A DNA stretch of 64,000 nucleotides from Natrinema sp. DC36 (lineage in GTDB: Archaea; Halobacteriota; Halobacteria; Halobacteriales; Natrialbaceae). The translations under genes were made by a program, and so were the position numbers. The DNA lies in contig NZ_CP084472.1 in assembly GCF_020405225.1 (NCBI RefSeq), positions 4,030,001 to 4,094,000 on the forward strand, written 5' to 3'. Every line of letters begins with the position of its first letter. Positions within the stretch are counted from its first letter, which is position 1. Shown here piece by piece: positions 50,113 to 58,982 of this stretch. Under the pieces are notes generated by a model that was not told where the DNA came from, ran no database searches, and worked only from the letters and a program-made list of their open reading frames with translations.

Positions 50113-50745
50113 ACAGTCACGTCCCATACCGGCATTTTATCAATACTGATTGGATTCCTCGGCATCAACATTCGGTTCACTGTAGATTAACGAACGGTCG
50201 GTTAAGTATAAGTAAGTGGGATGTTTCGGTGTCGCCAACGGAAGCCAGACGGACCCGCCGCTGCCCGGTCGGGTCCTCGTCAGAAACGCGGACCCGGTGT
50301 TAGGGGCACCGGCCCGCTGGCTACCGTAAACCAGCTACGGAAGCATGTATTCGCGCAACGCAACGGGGGATAAAGCCCCCGATAGACCGCATCGATCGGC
50401 CCACGGCCCACAGCCCACGGCCGCCTCGAGTTCCGATATCGGAACTATCGGAATCACGGAGAACCGCCGTTCAACACTCACGGAAGCGAGTCAGTCACCG
50501 AAAGCGATTATTTTCGGAACTATCGGAAACCGCACTCCGACGACTAAGGGAGTCGGGTTCAATCGGTATAATCGACCGATGGACAGCAGCCGCGCGCGCC
50601 CCCGGTCCTACACAGTGGCGCGCACGGTGAGTCCGCGGTCCCACAACAGTGAGACCATGACCAAACTGGCACGCTACCACGGTAAGAGTACCGGATACTG
50701 TAACAACAGCGATACACTCGAGACACCGAGCATCGGATTGAATCG
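50113..50745. promoter_or_regulatory. Control region between repressor-like gene and integrase
   Basis: No gene seen in about 630 bp. It holds the palindrome TTCCGATATCGGAA at 50431-50444, the 15-bp direct repeat TCGGAACTATCGGAA at 50439-50453 and 50514-50528, a GGACCCG/CGGGTCC inverted repeat near 50249-50269 and a GGGGG-ataaag-CCCCC hairpin near 50367-50382. These are candidate repressor operators or integrase arm sites. Confidence 0.55.
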
Positions 50746-51810
50746 ATGACGGGGAGGTCTCGAGATCCGGGTCAGCTTCCACCGCGGAAGGCCGTTGAGC
50801 GATATCTTCGCCGCCGCCGATCCGACTCGACGGACTCGAGCGTAACTGCGTGGAAGTACCGGCTGAAGTTGTTCGTTGAGTGGGCGGAAGGAATCGGAAT
50901 CGAACGCGTCGAGCAACTCCAGGGCTACGATCTCGACGAATACTTCGAACTCCGGAGTTCGAAAATCGCACCTGCAACTCTTGAGGGAGAGATGTGGACC
51001 CTGAAGAAGTTTGTCGAGTACCTGGAGCAGTTGGACGCTGTCGATCGGGGACTGGCTAAGTCGGTTCGAATCCCCGATCTCGACAAAGAAGATCGGACGG
51101 ACGACGTAACGTTCCCTGCGGAAGAAGCGTTGCCCCAGCTCCAGTACTTCCGTGTATCCGAGAAACACCGCGCAACCCGTGCGCATGCGTTCCTCGAACT
51201 CGCGTGGTATACGGGCGCTCGACAGGGTGGCCTTCGAGCGCTCGATGCCCGTGATGTCGATCTCGACGAGAACTTCGTCGAGTTTCATCACCGACCGGAG
51301 ACTGATACGCCGTTGAAGAACAAACTGAAAGGGGAGCGGCCGGTGGCGGTTCCACCGGCTGTGAGCGATATTCTCTGTGAGTACATCGACGACTACCGGT
51401 ACGATACCCGCGATGATCACGGTCGCCAACCTCTCCTCGCCAGTGCTCGAGGACGGCCTGGAACGAATACGATTCGCGTTTGGTCGTACCTCGCGACGCA
51501 ACCGTGTCTTCGGGTATCTTGCCCGCACCAGAAGGTTCGTGAGCGGTGCAAATGGACGGAGTACGCCCACGCGAGTAAGTGCCCCTCGAGTCGGTCACCG
51601 CACAAGATCCGAGCGGGTAGTATCACTTGGCAGTTGAACCGCGGCATTCCTCCGGAGGTCGTCGCGGACCGGGTGAACGCTACTCAGGACGTGATCTATG
51701 ATCACTACGATTGGGCGACGGAGGAACAGCGCTGGCGTCGCTACCGGGAGAACCTCGAGCGGCGTCGGAACCACATCGAGAAGTTAGATTCTGACGATCA
51801 TGACAACTGA
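50746..51810 (+). CDS. int: Tyrosine integrase, SNJ2-type
   Basis: A 354-aa tyrosine recombinase. An N-terminal SAM-like core-binding domain (about residues 20-110) precedes the catalytic domain with Arg159 (YTGARQGGLRALDARD), His286-Arg289 (RSPHKIRAGSITWQLN) and the nucleophile Tyr321 (VIYDHYDW). A cysteine/histidine cluster (C254, C259, H261, C268, C279) is inserted before the HxxR motif, as in the integrase group named after pleolipovirus SNJ2. Its gene ends 60 bp before the first tRNA-Pro duplicate, as expected of an integrase beside its attachment site. Confidence 0.88.
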   Translation: MTGRSRDPGQLPPRKAVERYLRRRRSDSTDSSVTAWKYRLKLFVEWAEGIGIERVEQLQGYDLDEYFELRSSKIAPATLEGEMWTLKKFVEYLEQLDAVDRGLAKSVRIPDLDKEDRTDDVTFPAEEALPQLQYFRVSEKHRATRAHAFLELAWYTGARQGGLRALDARDVDLDENFVEFHHRPETDTPLKNKLKGERPVAVPPAVSDILCEYIDDYRYDTRDDHGRQPLLASARGRPGTNTIRVWSYLATQPCLRVSCPHQKVRERCKWTEYAHASKCPSSRSPHKIRAGSITWQLNRGIPPEVVADRVNATQDVIYDHYDWATEEQRWRRYRENLERRRNHIEKLDSDDHDN

Positions 51811-51870
51811 CACACTAACCGAGAGTCATCGACAGCGAGAGCATAGCGAGAGTACTATCAATTACGTTAG

Positions 51871-51892
51871 TTCAAAACTGCGCCGGCCCACT
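51871..51892 (+). repeat. attR candidate 1
   Basis: TTCAAAACTGCGCCGGCCCACT matches 20 of 22 bases of the tRNA-Pro 3' end at 31847-31868; the last 15 bases are identical. It is immediately followed by the inverted repeat CCCGCACCGCA (51897-51907) / TGCGGTGCGGG (51932-51942). Confidence 0.6.
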
Positions 51893-51955
51893 TTCTCCCG
51901 CACCGCAGACTCGTCACTCCGTTCCTCGTATTGCGGTGCGGGGAAATGGACCCAA

Positions 51956-52012
51956 GCAGATTCGAACCACGGTCGGAGCAAAGCTCCTCCCTGATTCGAA
52001 TCTGCGCCGGCC
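51956..52012 (+). repeat. attR candidate 2, within an inverted repeat
   Basis: TTCGAATCTGCGCCGGCC at 51995-52012 is identical to 31847-31864. Its first 11 bases pair with GCAGATTCGAA at 51956-51966, and GGAGC-aaa-GCTCC (51975-51987) forms an inner hairpin, giving a cruciform. Confidence 0.6.
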
Positions 52013-52095
52013 TCTACTACTCCAACCTTCGATATCTGCGCCGATCCACTGCATACAGCATCTTCCCACCGAGACTGTCCAGTCCGTGACCTGAC

Positions 52096-52251
52096 TTAAG
52101 AGATATCTCCACTCGAGGCGTTCGGTTCCGAGACGACGAATTCAGCCAGTTCTTCCTTCGAATGATCTTCGATCAAATGCTCGTCGACGTTCTGGTTCTC
52201 AGGGAGGTCTTTGTGACAGAGGGGACATTCGACTGGTGGTTGGGTGCTCAT
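52096..52251 (-). CDS. Small C2H2-type zinc-finger protein
   Basis: A 51-aa protein: STQPPVECPLCHKDLPENQN then VDEHLIEDHSKEELAEFVVS. One CxxC followed by H-x4-H gives a C2H2 finger. The start is the ATG giving MSTQPPVECP; an earlier in-frame ATG adds 20 residues. It lies just outside the right end of the element. Confidence 0.7.
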   Translation of the reverse strand: MSTQPPVECPLCHKDLPENQNVDEHLIEDHSKEELAEFVVSEPNASSGDIS

Positions 52252-52458
52252 ATCTCCCCCAGTGGTCTGACAGGCAAAAGCCTCTGGCTGGCAATCTCGG
52301 TTTTCAGTCACTACAGACGGGCACTGATCGCGAGGACGGTGGTTCGCGATGGCCCGTCTCGTCGAGTTCGACGAGTGCGACCGGACTAGACTATCGAATT
52401 ATTTCTATCCATGACAAAAAGAGGGAGTGCTCCAGTGCCCGCTGTCCACACCTCACGA

Positions 52459-53480
52459 TCAGTACCCGTCCGATTTCTGTGATTCCGTCGTGACCTGACC
52501 GCTGATCCGCTGCTGTTCGTCTTCCGGGATGAAGGGGCCGAACGCTGCCGTTCGCTGGGCGATGAGCGCAATACGAACGACGTACGCGAGAAGGACCGAA
52601 ATCGGTACGAGCGAGACAGCGACGGTCGCGCTGAGGAGGACGACAATGATCGGGCGTGCAATCGTGAAACCGGGTATTTCTGGGGCTATAAAGATGCCGA
52701 GTGCGGTGACGATGACCGCCGGAAGTCCGGTGTACAGCATCATTCGCGACAGCTCTGCGAGTTCTCGCTGTATCCACAACGATTTGATATAATCGCGCGC
52801 GGCGTCGAGCTCCAAGAAGAGGTCCTCTAATTCGTCGAGCGCCTCGATTGCGGTCTCCGAAAGCTCATTCTGGTACGTGGCATCGAGACGACGCGCCGTG
52901 TGGAGTTGCCATCAATCGTGATAATCAAGCAGTACGATCAGTGTATCGGTCAGCTCGAAACCGAGGTCTTCGAGATCAGCGCTGATGTCGTCGATCTGTT
53001 CAGTGAGCGTTTCGGCGTAGTCACTGATCTCCTCTTGCAGTTGTTCGTCGGTGACATTCTCACTCGCCGCTTCGAGCTCCACCGCTCGGTTATTGATGGC
53101 GTTTGATAATTGAAGGAAAAATTCCGACGCCTGTGGCGAACTCACGGAGACGTTCGTGGTGTCCCCGATTTGCTGATGGACATCGAACGTTCCCTTCGTG
53201 CGGTCGTACAGATCATCGAGCGAGCCCAATTCCTGCGAGAGAACGATCTGATTGAGACCAAGGCGATAGGAATGAGCGTGAGGAGACCGTTGATCGTCCC
53301 GTTGAGAAATCAGACCGCCCGTTCCGAGACGGAGAGCGAAATGAATCCGGCGAACCCGAACAGAAGAAAAGTGGCGATCCAAATAGGATGATTCGCGACC
53401 AGTACGCATGCGTAGTTGCCGATCAGTACAGGTAAACAGGTAGCGGAGAAGCAATCAGTCTTACTGCTATCTATTTTCAT
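52459..53480 (-). pseudogene. Frameshifted paralogue of the adjacent membrane protein
   Basis: Three reading frames together reproduce the neighbour at 53533-54600. The N-terminal helix region is read from 53480 (MKIDSSKTDCFSATCLPVLI). The middle (LNQIVLSQELGSLDDLYDRT ... TDTLIVLLDYHD) is read in a second frame ending at a TGA at 52912. The C-terminal half (WQLHTARRLDATYQNELSET ... RTAAFGPFIPEDEQQR) is read in a third. At least two frameshifts have broken it. Base composition is lower in GC than the intact copy. Confidence 0.75.
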
Positions 53481-53532
53481 CCTCTTGAGATTTGAACACA
53501 CCGGTCGACAAGCGAGAGAGCGGCTCAATTTG

Positions 53533-54600
53533 TCATTCCTCGTCGTCCCTGAGGGCCACCGCCTCCTCAAAGTCGACGCGCGGTACGAACGGGCCGAAGT
53601 CGGCGGTTCGTGACGCGATTGAGGCTATTCGGAACGTGTAGACCACCAGGACGGTAAACGGGAGGAAGACGAAGGTGACGACGCCGCTGACGATGAGGAC
53701 GAGCATCGACGGTGTCCCGGCAGTCTCGATAATCGTCGGATACGTCATCATGAAAATCCCACCCCCTAGCAGCGTCGGGAAGCCGACGACCAGCAGCACC
53801 TTCGAGAGGTGCGCGAGTTCGTACTGCATGTACAGCGTCTTGAACGTCTGGCGAGCGATCGCGAGCTGCCCGAGCAACTCGACGAGCGAGTCGAGAGTTT
53901 CGAGGTTGTCGGCCGAGAGGTCGTCGGCGTAGTGTGCACGGATCTTCCGGGCCGCGTACAGGTGCGCTCCGTTGAAGTGGCCGAGCACCGCCGACAGCGT
54001 GTCGAAGGTCCCGAAGTCCGCCCCCTCGAGCGACGCCGAGACGAGTTCGCCCTCGGACTCGACCGCTTCGACGAACTCCCTGACAACGGCACGGTCCGGA
54101 TCAGCCAGCCGACCGGCGGCCGGGTCTAGTCGCCCGGTTCGATCAATGACGGTGTCGACGAGTAGCTGGAGGAAGTCAGCGGGGGCCGCCGGACTGACCG
54201 GCGTCTCCGTTAGCGATTCGACCTTCCGCCGGTAGGTCGCCATCTGATCGAACCTGTCGGAGAGGTCGCCGGGCCAGCCCAATTCCTGGGAGAGCACCAG
54301 CTGGTTGATCGCGAGCACGATCGTGATGAACGGAAGGGTCCCGCCGACGATCGCCGCGACAAGTGTAGTCGCGGTGGCGGGATCGGTGACCGGGATGTAC
54401 CCGGCGACGCCGATGCTCGCACACGCGGTGAAGACGATCAGCGAGAACAGCGCGGTGATGACGTATCGGTTCCCGTCGAGCAGGAACCACCGTTTGACCG
54501 GCGACTCGCGGAGCCGTTCGTGGACGAGGTCGCTCCGGCTTACCACCGCGTCGATCCGTTCGCCCTCGTCGGGATCGGTCGCGTTCGCGTCCGTGGTCAT
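53533..54600 (-). CDS. Membrane protein with two helix pairs, unknown
   Basis: A 355-aa protein. An N-terminal helix pair (VITALFSLIVFTACASIGVA and LVAAIVGGTLPFITIVLAIN) and a C-terminal pair (LLVVGFPTLLGGGIFMMTYP and MLVLIVSGVVTFVFLPFTVL) enclose a roughly 180-residue helical cytoplasmic region (LVLSQELGWPGDLSDRFDQM, FNGAHLYAARKIRAHYADDL). It ends with ASRTADFGPFVPR, shared with its decayed neighbour. The start is the ATG giving MTTDANATDP. No function is known; a gated-channel-like or signalling role would be speculation. Confidence 0.75.
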   Translation of the reverse strand: MTTDANATDPDEGERIDAVVSRSDLVHERLRESPVKRWFLLDGNRYVITALFSLIVFTACASIGVAGYIPVTDPATATTLVAAIVGGTLPFITIVLAINQLVLSQELGWPGDLSDRFDQMATYRRKVESLTETPVSPAAPADFLQLLVDTVIDRTGRLDPAAGRLADPDRAVVREFVEAVESEGELVSASLEGADFGTFDTLSAVLGHFNGAHLYAARKIRAHYADDLSADNLETLDSLVELLGQLAIARQTFKTLYMQYELAHLSKVLLVVGFPTLLGGGIFMMTYPTIIETAGTPSMLVLIVSGVVTFVFLPFTVLVVYTFRIASIASRTADFGPFVPRVDFEEAVALRDDEE

Positions 54601-54769
54601 GGTATCGACATCAATACAGCGGCGGAAAAGTGTGAGCGCGGCCGCTGCTCGCTCCGGGATCACCGCGTACCGACGAGGCAGACCGACCGATCGAGGACCG
54701 GGAAGGAGTCGGAACGCCAACGGAGGTTCCGGGCGACGACTGAAGGCCCCCTCGGTCGTAGGGTCTAGT

Positions 54770-55183
54770 ATGGACAGTCCCGATCACGTACTCGTTCCGA
54801 TGGACGACTCCGAGCCGGCGCGAGCGGCCCTCGAGTACACGCTGGCGGTATTTTCGGCCGAGGTGACCGTCGTCCACGCGGTCGACGACCTCGAGGCGGC
54901 CTACGCCGGCCGCGCGCAGGTGACGAGCGACGGGGATGACGCTGACAAGCCCGACTTCTTCGCCGACGTGAGCGAAACCGCTGCCAAGCACGACCGGTCC
55001 GTCGGGACGGTCGTCATCGAGGGCACGTCGGCGGACGCGATCCTTGAGTACGCCGACGCCAACGACATCGATCAGATCGTGATGGGCAGCGAGGGTCGAT
55101 CCGGCGTCTCCCGGATGCTGTTGGGCAGCGTCGCGGAGGCAGTCACCCGCCGGGCGACGGTGCCGGTAACGATCGTCCCGTAG
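54770..55183 (+). CDS. Universal stress protein (UspA family)
   Basis: A 137-aa single-domain USP. It begins MDSPDHVLVPMDDSEPARAA and has the ATP-binding loop GSEGRSGVSRMLLGSVAEAV followed by TRRATVPVTIV, the G-2x-G-9x-G(S) pattern of nucleotide-binding USPs. The upstream in-frame extension overlaps the divergent membrane-protein gene and is ignored. An HPP-family gene follows on the same strand after 70 bp. Confidence 0.92.
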   Translation: MDSPDHVLVPMDDSEPARAALEYTLAVFSAEVTVVHAVDDLEAAYAGRAQVTSDGDDADKPDFFADVSETAAKHDRSVGTVVIEGTSADAILEYADANDIDQIVMGSEGRSGVSRMLLGSVAEAVTRRATVPVTIVP

Positions 55184-55253
55184 GCGACGGTGCCCGATTT
55201 CGGCCGCGTCGCCCGGCACGCCGAATCATCGATATTTTGGCCTCGAGCCCTCG

Positions 55254-55772
55254 ATGTCTACTATGGACGATCAGTTGGGGACGACACTCCACACCGGCCT
55301 TCTCATCTCGACGACGGCACTGATGGCGTGGCTCTCCGGTTTGCCGATGCTGTTCCCGAGTCTCGGGCCCTCGGCGTTCGTGCTCGCTCTGTTTCAGGAC
55401 AGCGACGCGACTGCGCCGCGGCGGGTGATCGGCGGCCACGCCATCGGCGTCGCCGCCGGCCTGCTGGCCTATCACTCGCTCGGCGTCACGACCTCGATCA
55501 CGGCCGCGGCCGAGCCCGGATCGCTCGAGGCTCTCGCGCTCGGCGCAAGTGGCGTCGTCGCAACGACGCTGACCGCGGGCGGGATGCTCGCGACCGACAC
55601 CCGCCACCCGCCGGCCTGTGCGACGACGCTGATCGTCTCGCTGGGCCTGCTCTCGAGTCCGCTCGAGGGGGCGCTGATCGTCCTCACCGTTGGCGTGCTC
55701 ATCGTCGCCCACCAGCTCCTGCTGGCGACCGAACGCGCCGGCGCGCGCTATGAGCAGAGGCTTCGGTCGTAG
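55254..55772 (+). CDS. HPP family membrane protein
   Basis: A 172-aa protein with four to five helices and the HPP signature. LFPSLGPSAFVLALFQDSDA and PRRVIGGHAIGVAAGLLAYH come early, and ATDTRHPPACATTLIVSLGL holds the His-Pro-Pro motif that names the family. HPP proteins have been linked to nitrite transport in phototrophs; the formate/nitrite-type channel gene 180 bp downstream on the opposite strand makes an anion-transport role plausible. Confidence 0.88.
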   Translation: MSTMDDQLGTTLHTGLLISTTALMAWLSGLPMLFPSLGPSAFVLALFQDSDATAPRRVIGGHAIGVAAGLLAYHSLGVTTSITAAAEPGSLEALALGASGVVATTLTAGGMLATDTRHPPACATTLIVSLGLLSSPLEGALIVLTVGVLIVAHQLLLATERAGARYEQRLRS

Positions 55773-55950
55773 CCCGCTGTCCTCCCGTTTTCGTCTCCGA
55801 TTCCCTAACAGTAGTTGGTAATTCGGTTTCTGGATTTAGAGTGGTTTGTGAAACCCGTGTTCAGTACAGATAGTACAGTTATCGGTGCAGGACTTCGCCT
55901 CTCTGGATGCCGTCAAGATGGGCCTGTTGAATACAGAGCGATAGTTGGGG

Positions 55951-56787
55951 TCACTCTTCTGTTGCTTCGAATTCAACATCCTGTTTCTCACCGGCTAGCG
56001 CTACATGTCCATAGTTGAGTAGCCCGACAAAGACGGCTCCGCCTACGATGTTGCCGGACGTCGTCCAGAGGAGAAAGTGGCTGTAGTCACCGAGAGTGAC
56101 ATCCTGTCCTAGGAATATCGCGGAGAGGACTTCCGTCGTTCCGAGAATGCTGTGATGGAAGGGTCCGGAGCCGATGACCGCTGTGATGATAATTACGAAG
56201 AGAATTCGACTGACCGTGTCCCGGCTAGCCGCAGACAGCCACGTCACTAACCCCATTAGCCAGCCAGCAATCATCCCACTCAGGAAGATTACCCACCACG
56301 AGTATGGGAGCAATGCAGACGCTAATGTTCCGAAGGCGTCTGCGTTGATGATTCCCAATGGTGGGCCAACGAGAGTGATTAGACCAGCAAATAGCGCGCA
56401 GCCGACGAGATTTGCGACGAATGTGACGCTCCAGACGCGACATAGTTCGCCGATTGTCGCTCGGCCATCGAGTACCGGTAGAATGGCCATCGTTGAATGG
56501 GCGGTGAACAGTTCCGTTTGCCCGAGGACGACGAATAAGAACGCGATCGAAGACACACCGCCTAACGTGACTTGCTGTACCAATTTCGATTCGAATCCCC
56601 CGGAAAAGGTCAGTGCCATCGCCATGAGTAAGGCACCGAAGCTCAGGTTGAGCCCTGCCGACAAGCCGGAGAGAAACACGCCTTTGGGAGGGCGATTGAT
56701 CTCCTTGAGTGCACTTTCCATCTCCCGTTCAAGGATCTTTCTATACGAGAGTGAAGCGCCCTCCGGCCCATCAGACTCTATGTCCAT
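55951..56787 (-). CDS. Formate/nitrite transporter (FNT) family channel
   Basis: A 278-aa FNT membrane protein with six helices. Family features include FLSGLSAGLNLSFGALLMAM, GQTELFTAHSTMAILPVLDG, VTFVANLVGCALFAGLITLV and WTTSGNIVGGAVFVGLLNYG. It conducts small monovalent anions (formate, nitrite or hydrosulfide); specificity cannot be read from the sequence. GC content is somewhat lower than its neighbours. Confidence 0.9.
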   Translation of the reverse strand: MDIESDGPEGASLSYRKILEREMESALKEINRPPKGVFLSGLSAGLNLSFGALLMAMALTFSGGFESKLVQQVTLGGVSSIAFLFVVLGQTELFTAHSTMAILPVLDGRATIGELCRVWSVTFVANLVGCALFAGLITLVGPPLGIINADAFGTLASALLPYSWWVIFLSGMIAGWLMGLVTWLSAASRDTVSRILFVIIITAVIGSGPFHHSILGTTEVLSAIFLGQDVTLGDYSHFLLWTTSGNIVGGAVFVGLLNYGHVALAGEKQDVEFEATEE

Positions 56788-56835
56788 TTTCTGTTTAAAT
56801 TGATTTCAGTGGGACGGGCTTGAAGTTGGGTGTTT

Positions 56836-57309
56836 ATGGAGTTAGCTGAGAAGCCCGAGAATAACCAACAAATCCATTTCTTACCGCGAGTTTCACGAAA
56901 CATTCCCGCTCGAGCAGACGCATCGATCCCGAGTCACCTCACGCGGAACGGCCGACGCGCCTGGGTCGAACTCACCGCCTTCCAGCGCGACTGTCTCGAG
57001 GCCGTCGCTCGCCGCGAGCGCGACGACCGGCCGTGCGACGAACTGGGGATCATGTGCACGCTCGGGTACACGTATCCCACCGTCACCCGCACCAGACTCG
57101 AGCCGAACCTACGAGTCCTCGTCGGGCGCGGCCTCCTCGACGACCGCGACGGCTCCGACGGGGCGACCGCGTACCGACTCACGGACGCCGGGCGCGCGCT
57201 CCTCCTCCTCCAGCGCGCCGAACGCGTCGCCGATAGCTGCGTGATCGGCGCGGCCCGCACCGGCGCGGACGCGGCGACCGTTCGCGGGGACGGGACCGGA
57301 GACGGATAA
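56836..57309 (+). CDS. PadR-like winged-helix protein
   Basis: A 157-aa protein with a winged helix at about residues 45-125 (LTAFQRDCLEAVARRERDDR, PTVTRTRLEPNLRVLVGRGL, TAYRLTDAGRALLLLQ), the pattern of haloarchaeal PadR-like regulators. An AT-poor N-terminal 40 residues has no recognised role. The ATG is preferred over the GTG six bases upstream. It converges on the acetolactate-synthase-like gene. Confidence 0.7.
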   Translation: MELAEKPENNQQIHFLPRVSRNIPARADASIPSHLTRNGRRAWVELTAFQRDCLEAVARRERDDRPCDELGIMCTLGYTYPTVTRTRLEPNLRVLVGRGLLDDRDGSDGATAYRLTDAGRALLLLQRAERVADSCVIGAARTGADAATVRGDGTGDG

Positions 57310-57323
57310 TCGGGGCTCGCCGC

Positions 57324-58931
57324 TCACTCGAGCCGAACCTCGATCAACGACAACTCGTCGGACGGCACGGCCTCCGCGAACGCCGACTCGATCTCGTCCC
57401 ATCCCTCGGGCCGGTAGGCCTCGAGCCCGAAGCTCTCGGCGAACTTCACCAGGTCGGGGTTGGTCAGCTCGGTGCCGGTGTGCTCGCCCCGGTGATCCTC
57501 CTGCTTCTCGGAGATCAGCCCGTAATCGTCGTCGTTGAACACGACGGTGGTAAAGCTACAGTCCAGCCGACTCGCCGTCTCGAGCTCCGCCGCGTTCATC
57601 AGGAAGCCGCCGTCGCCGGTGCCCGCGACCACGTTCCCCTCGACCGCCAGATCCGCCGCGAGCGCGCCCGGGACGGCGATCCCCATGCTGGCCAGCCCGT
57701 TCGAGATCACGCAGGTGTTGGGCTCGTAGGTCGGGAACGACTGCGCGATCGCCATCTTGTGGCTGCCCACGTCCGAGACGAGCACGTCCGAGTCGGCCAT
57801 CGCCTCGCGCAGGAGGGGCAAGGCGTTCCGCACCGTCACCGGATCGTCTTCGGCCGGCGGCTCCGTCACCGCCTCGAGCAACCGATCGTGCAGATCGCCA
57901 CACCACAGCGAACAGGCCCCGTCTTCGAGTTGCCCGTCGATCGCCTCGAGCGCCGCGCCCACGTCGGCGACGATCTCCACGTCCGGGTTGTAGTGGCGGT
58001 AGACCTCCGCGGGCTCGTAGTCGACGTGGACGATGGTCTTCTCGAGGTCCGGATTCCAGCCCTGGGGGTCGTGCTCGGCGATGTCGTAGCCGACCGCGAC
58101 GACGCAGTCCGCGCGCTCGATCGCCCGCGCGGCCTCGCTCCCGGGTCCCGAATCGATCGTCATCAGCGATGCCGGCTCGCGGTCGGAGATCGCCCCCTTC
58201 CCCATGTACGTCTCGACGACCGGAATTCCGATGCGGTCGACGATGGCGCGGATGTGCTCCGACGCGCGGGTTCGAACCGCGCCGTTGCCCGCCAGCAGGA
58301 TCGGTCGTTCGGCCTCGGCGATCAGCCGCGCCGCCCGCGCGGCCGACTCGTCGTCCGGGTCCGGTCGCCGAACCGGATCGCGCGTTTCGATCGGCTCGCC
58401 GTCCACCGGGGACGCGGCGACGTCCTCGGGGAACTCGAGGTGGGTCGCGCCCGGCTTCTCGTACTCGGCGAGTTTGAACGCCTTGCGAACCGACTCCGGT
58501 GCGATCTCGGGCTCGGCGATCTGGGTGTTCCACGCGACGATCGGCTCGAAGACGTCGACCACGTCCAGCGCCTGATGGCTCTCCTTGTGGAGTCGCTCGC
58601 GGCCGCCCTGGCCGGTGATCGCGACGACCGGGCTCTTGTCCAACTGAGCGTCGGCGACGCCGGTCATGAGGTTCGTCGCGCCGGGGCCGAGCGTCGAGCA
58701 GCAGACGCCCGCCTCGCCGGTCAGCCGGCCGTGAACGTCGGCCATGAACGCCGCGCCCTGTTCGTGACGCGTCGGAACGAACCGGATCGACGAGTCGCGC
58801 AGCGAGAACAGTAGGTCCTCGATTTCCTCGCCCGGGACGCCGAAGACGCGCTCGACGCCCTCGGACTCGAGACAGCGAACGAGCAGGTCGGCTGCGGTTT
58901 GCATGCTCGACCCGTCCACACCGCTTGCCAT
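57324..58931 (-). CDS. Thiamine-diphosphate enzyme, acetolactate synthase large subunit-like
   Basis: A 535-aa ThDP enzyme. The N-terminal PYR domain carries the catalytic Glu in VERVFGVPGEEIEDLLFSLR, then GVCCSTLGPGATNLMTGVAD and AITGQGGRERLHKESHQALD. The central domain and the C-terminal PP domain follow, the latter with GDGGFLMNAAELETA ... VVFNDDDYGLIS, the ThDP/Mg motif GDG-...-NDD. No regulatory small subunit is adjacent, so it may be a catabolic or stand-alone ALS-like enzyme rather than the ilv enzyme. A second Met at residue 10 (MQTAADLLVR) is a plausible start. Confidence 0.87.
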   Translation of the reverse strand: MASGVDGSSMQTAADLLVRCLESEGVERVFGVPGEEIEDLLFSLRDSSIRFVPTRHEQGAAFMADVHGRLTGEAGVCCSTLGPGATNLMTGVADAQLDKSPVVAITGQGGRERLHKESHQALDVVDVFEPIVAWNTQIAEPEIAPESVRKAFKLAEYEKPGATHLEFPEDVAASPVDGEPIETRDPVRRPDPDDESAARAARLIAEAERPILLAGNGAVRTRASEHIRAIVDRIGIPVVETYMGKGAISDREPASLMTIDSGPGSEAARAIERADCVVAVGYDIAEHDPQGWNPDLEKTIVHVDYEPAEVYRHYNPDVEIVADVGAALEAIDGQLEDGACSLWCGDLHDRLLEAVTEPPAEDDPVTVRNALPLLREAMADSDVLVSDVGSHKMAIAQSFPTYEPNTCVISNGLASMGIAVPGALAADLAVEGNVVAGTGDGGFLMNAAELETASRLDCSFTTVVFNDDDYGLISEKQEDHRGEHTGTELTNPDLVKFAESFGLEAYRPEGWDEIESAFAEAVPSDELSLIEVRLE

Positions 58932-58982
58932 TAATCGTCCCCCGTCGAACTCGGGCTGCTCGGCCGGCCTCGACTCGCGCCG

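Noticed and set aside
51800-51994. 64-codon frame overlapping the integrase end and running through the attachment region
   Set aside because: It spans the tRNA remnant and inverted repeats, has no domain and no codon-use support; the att features explain the sequence.
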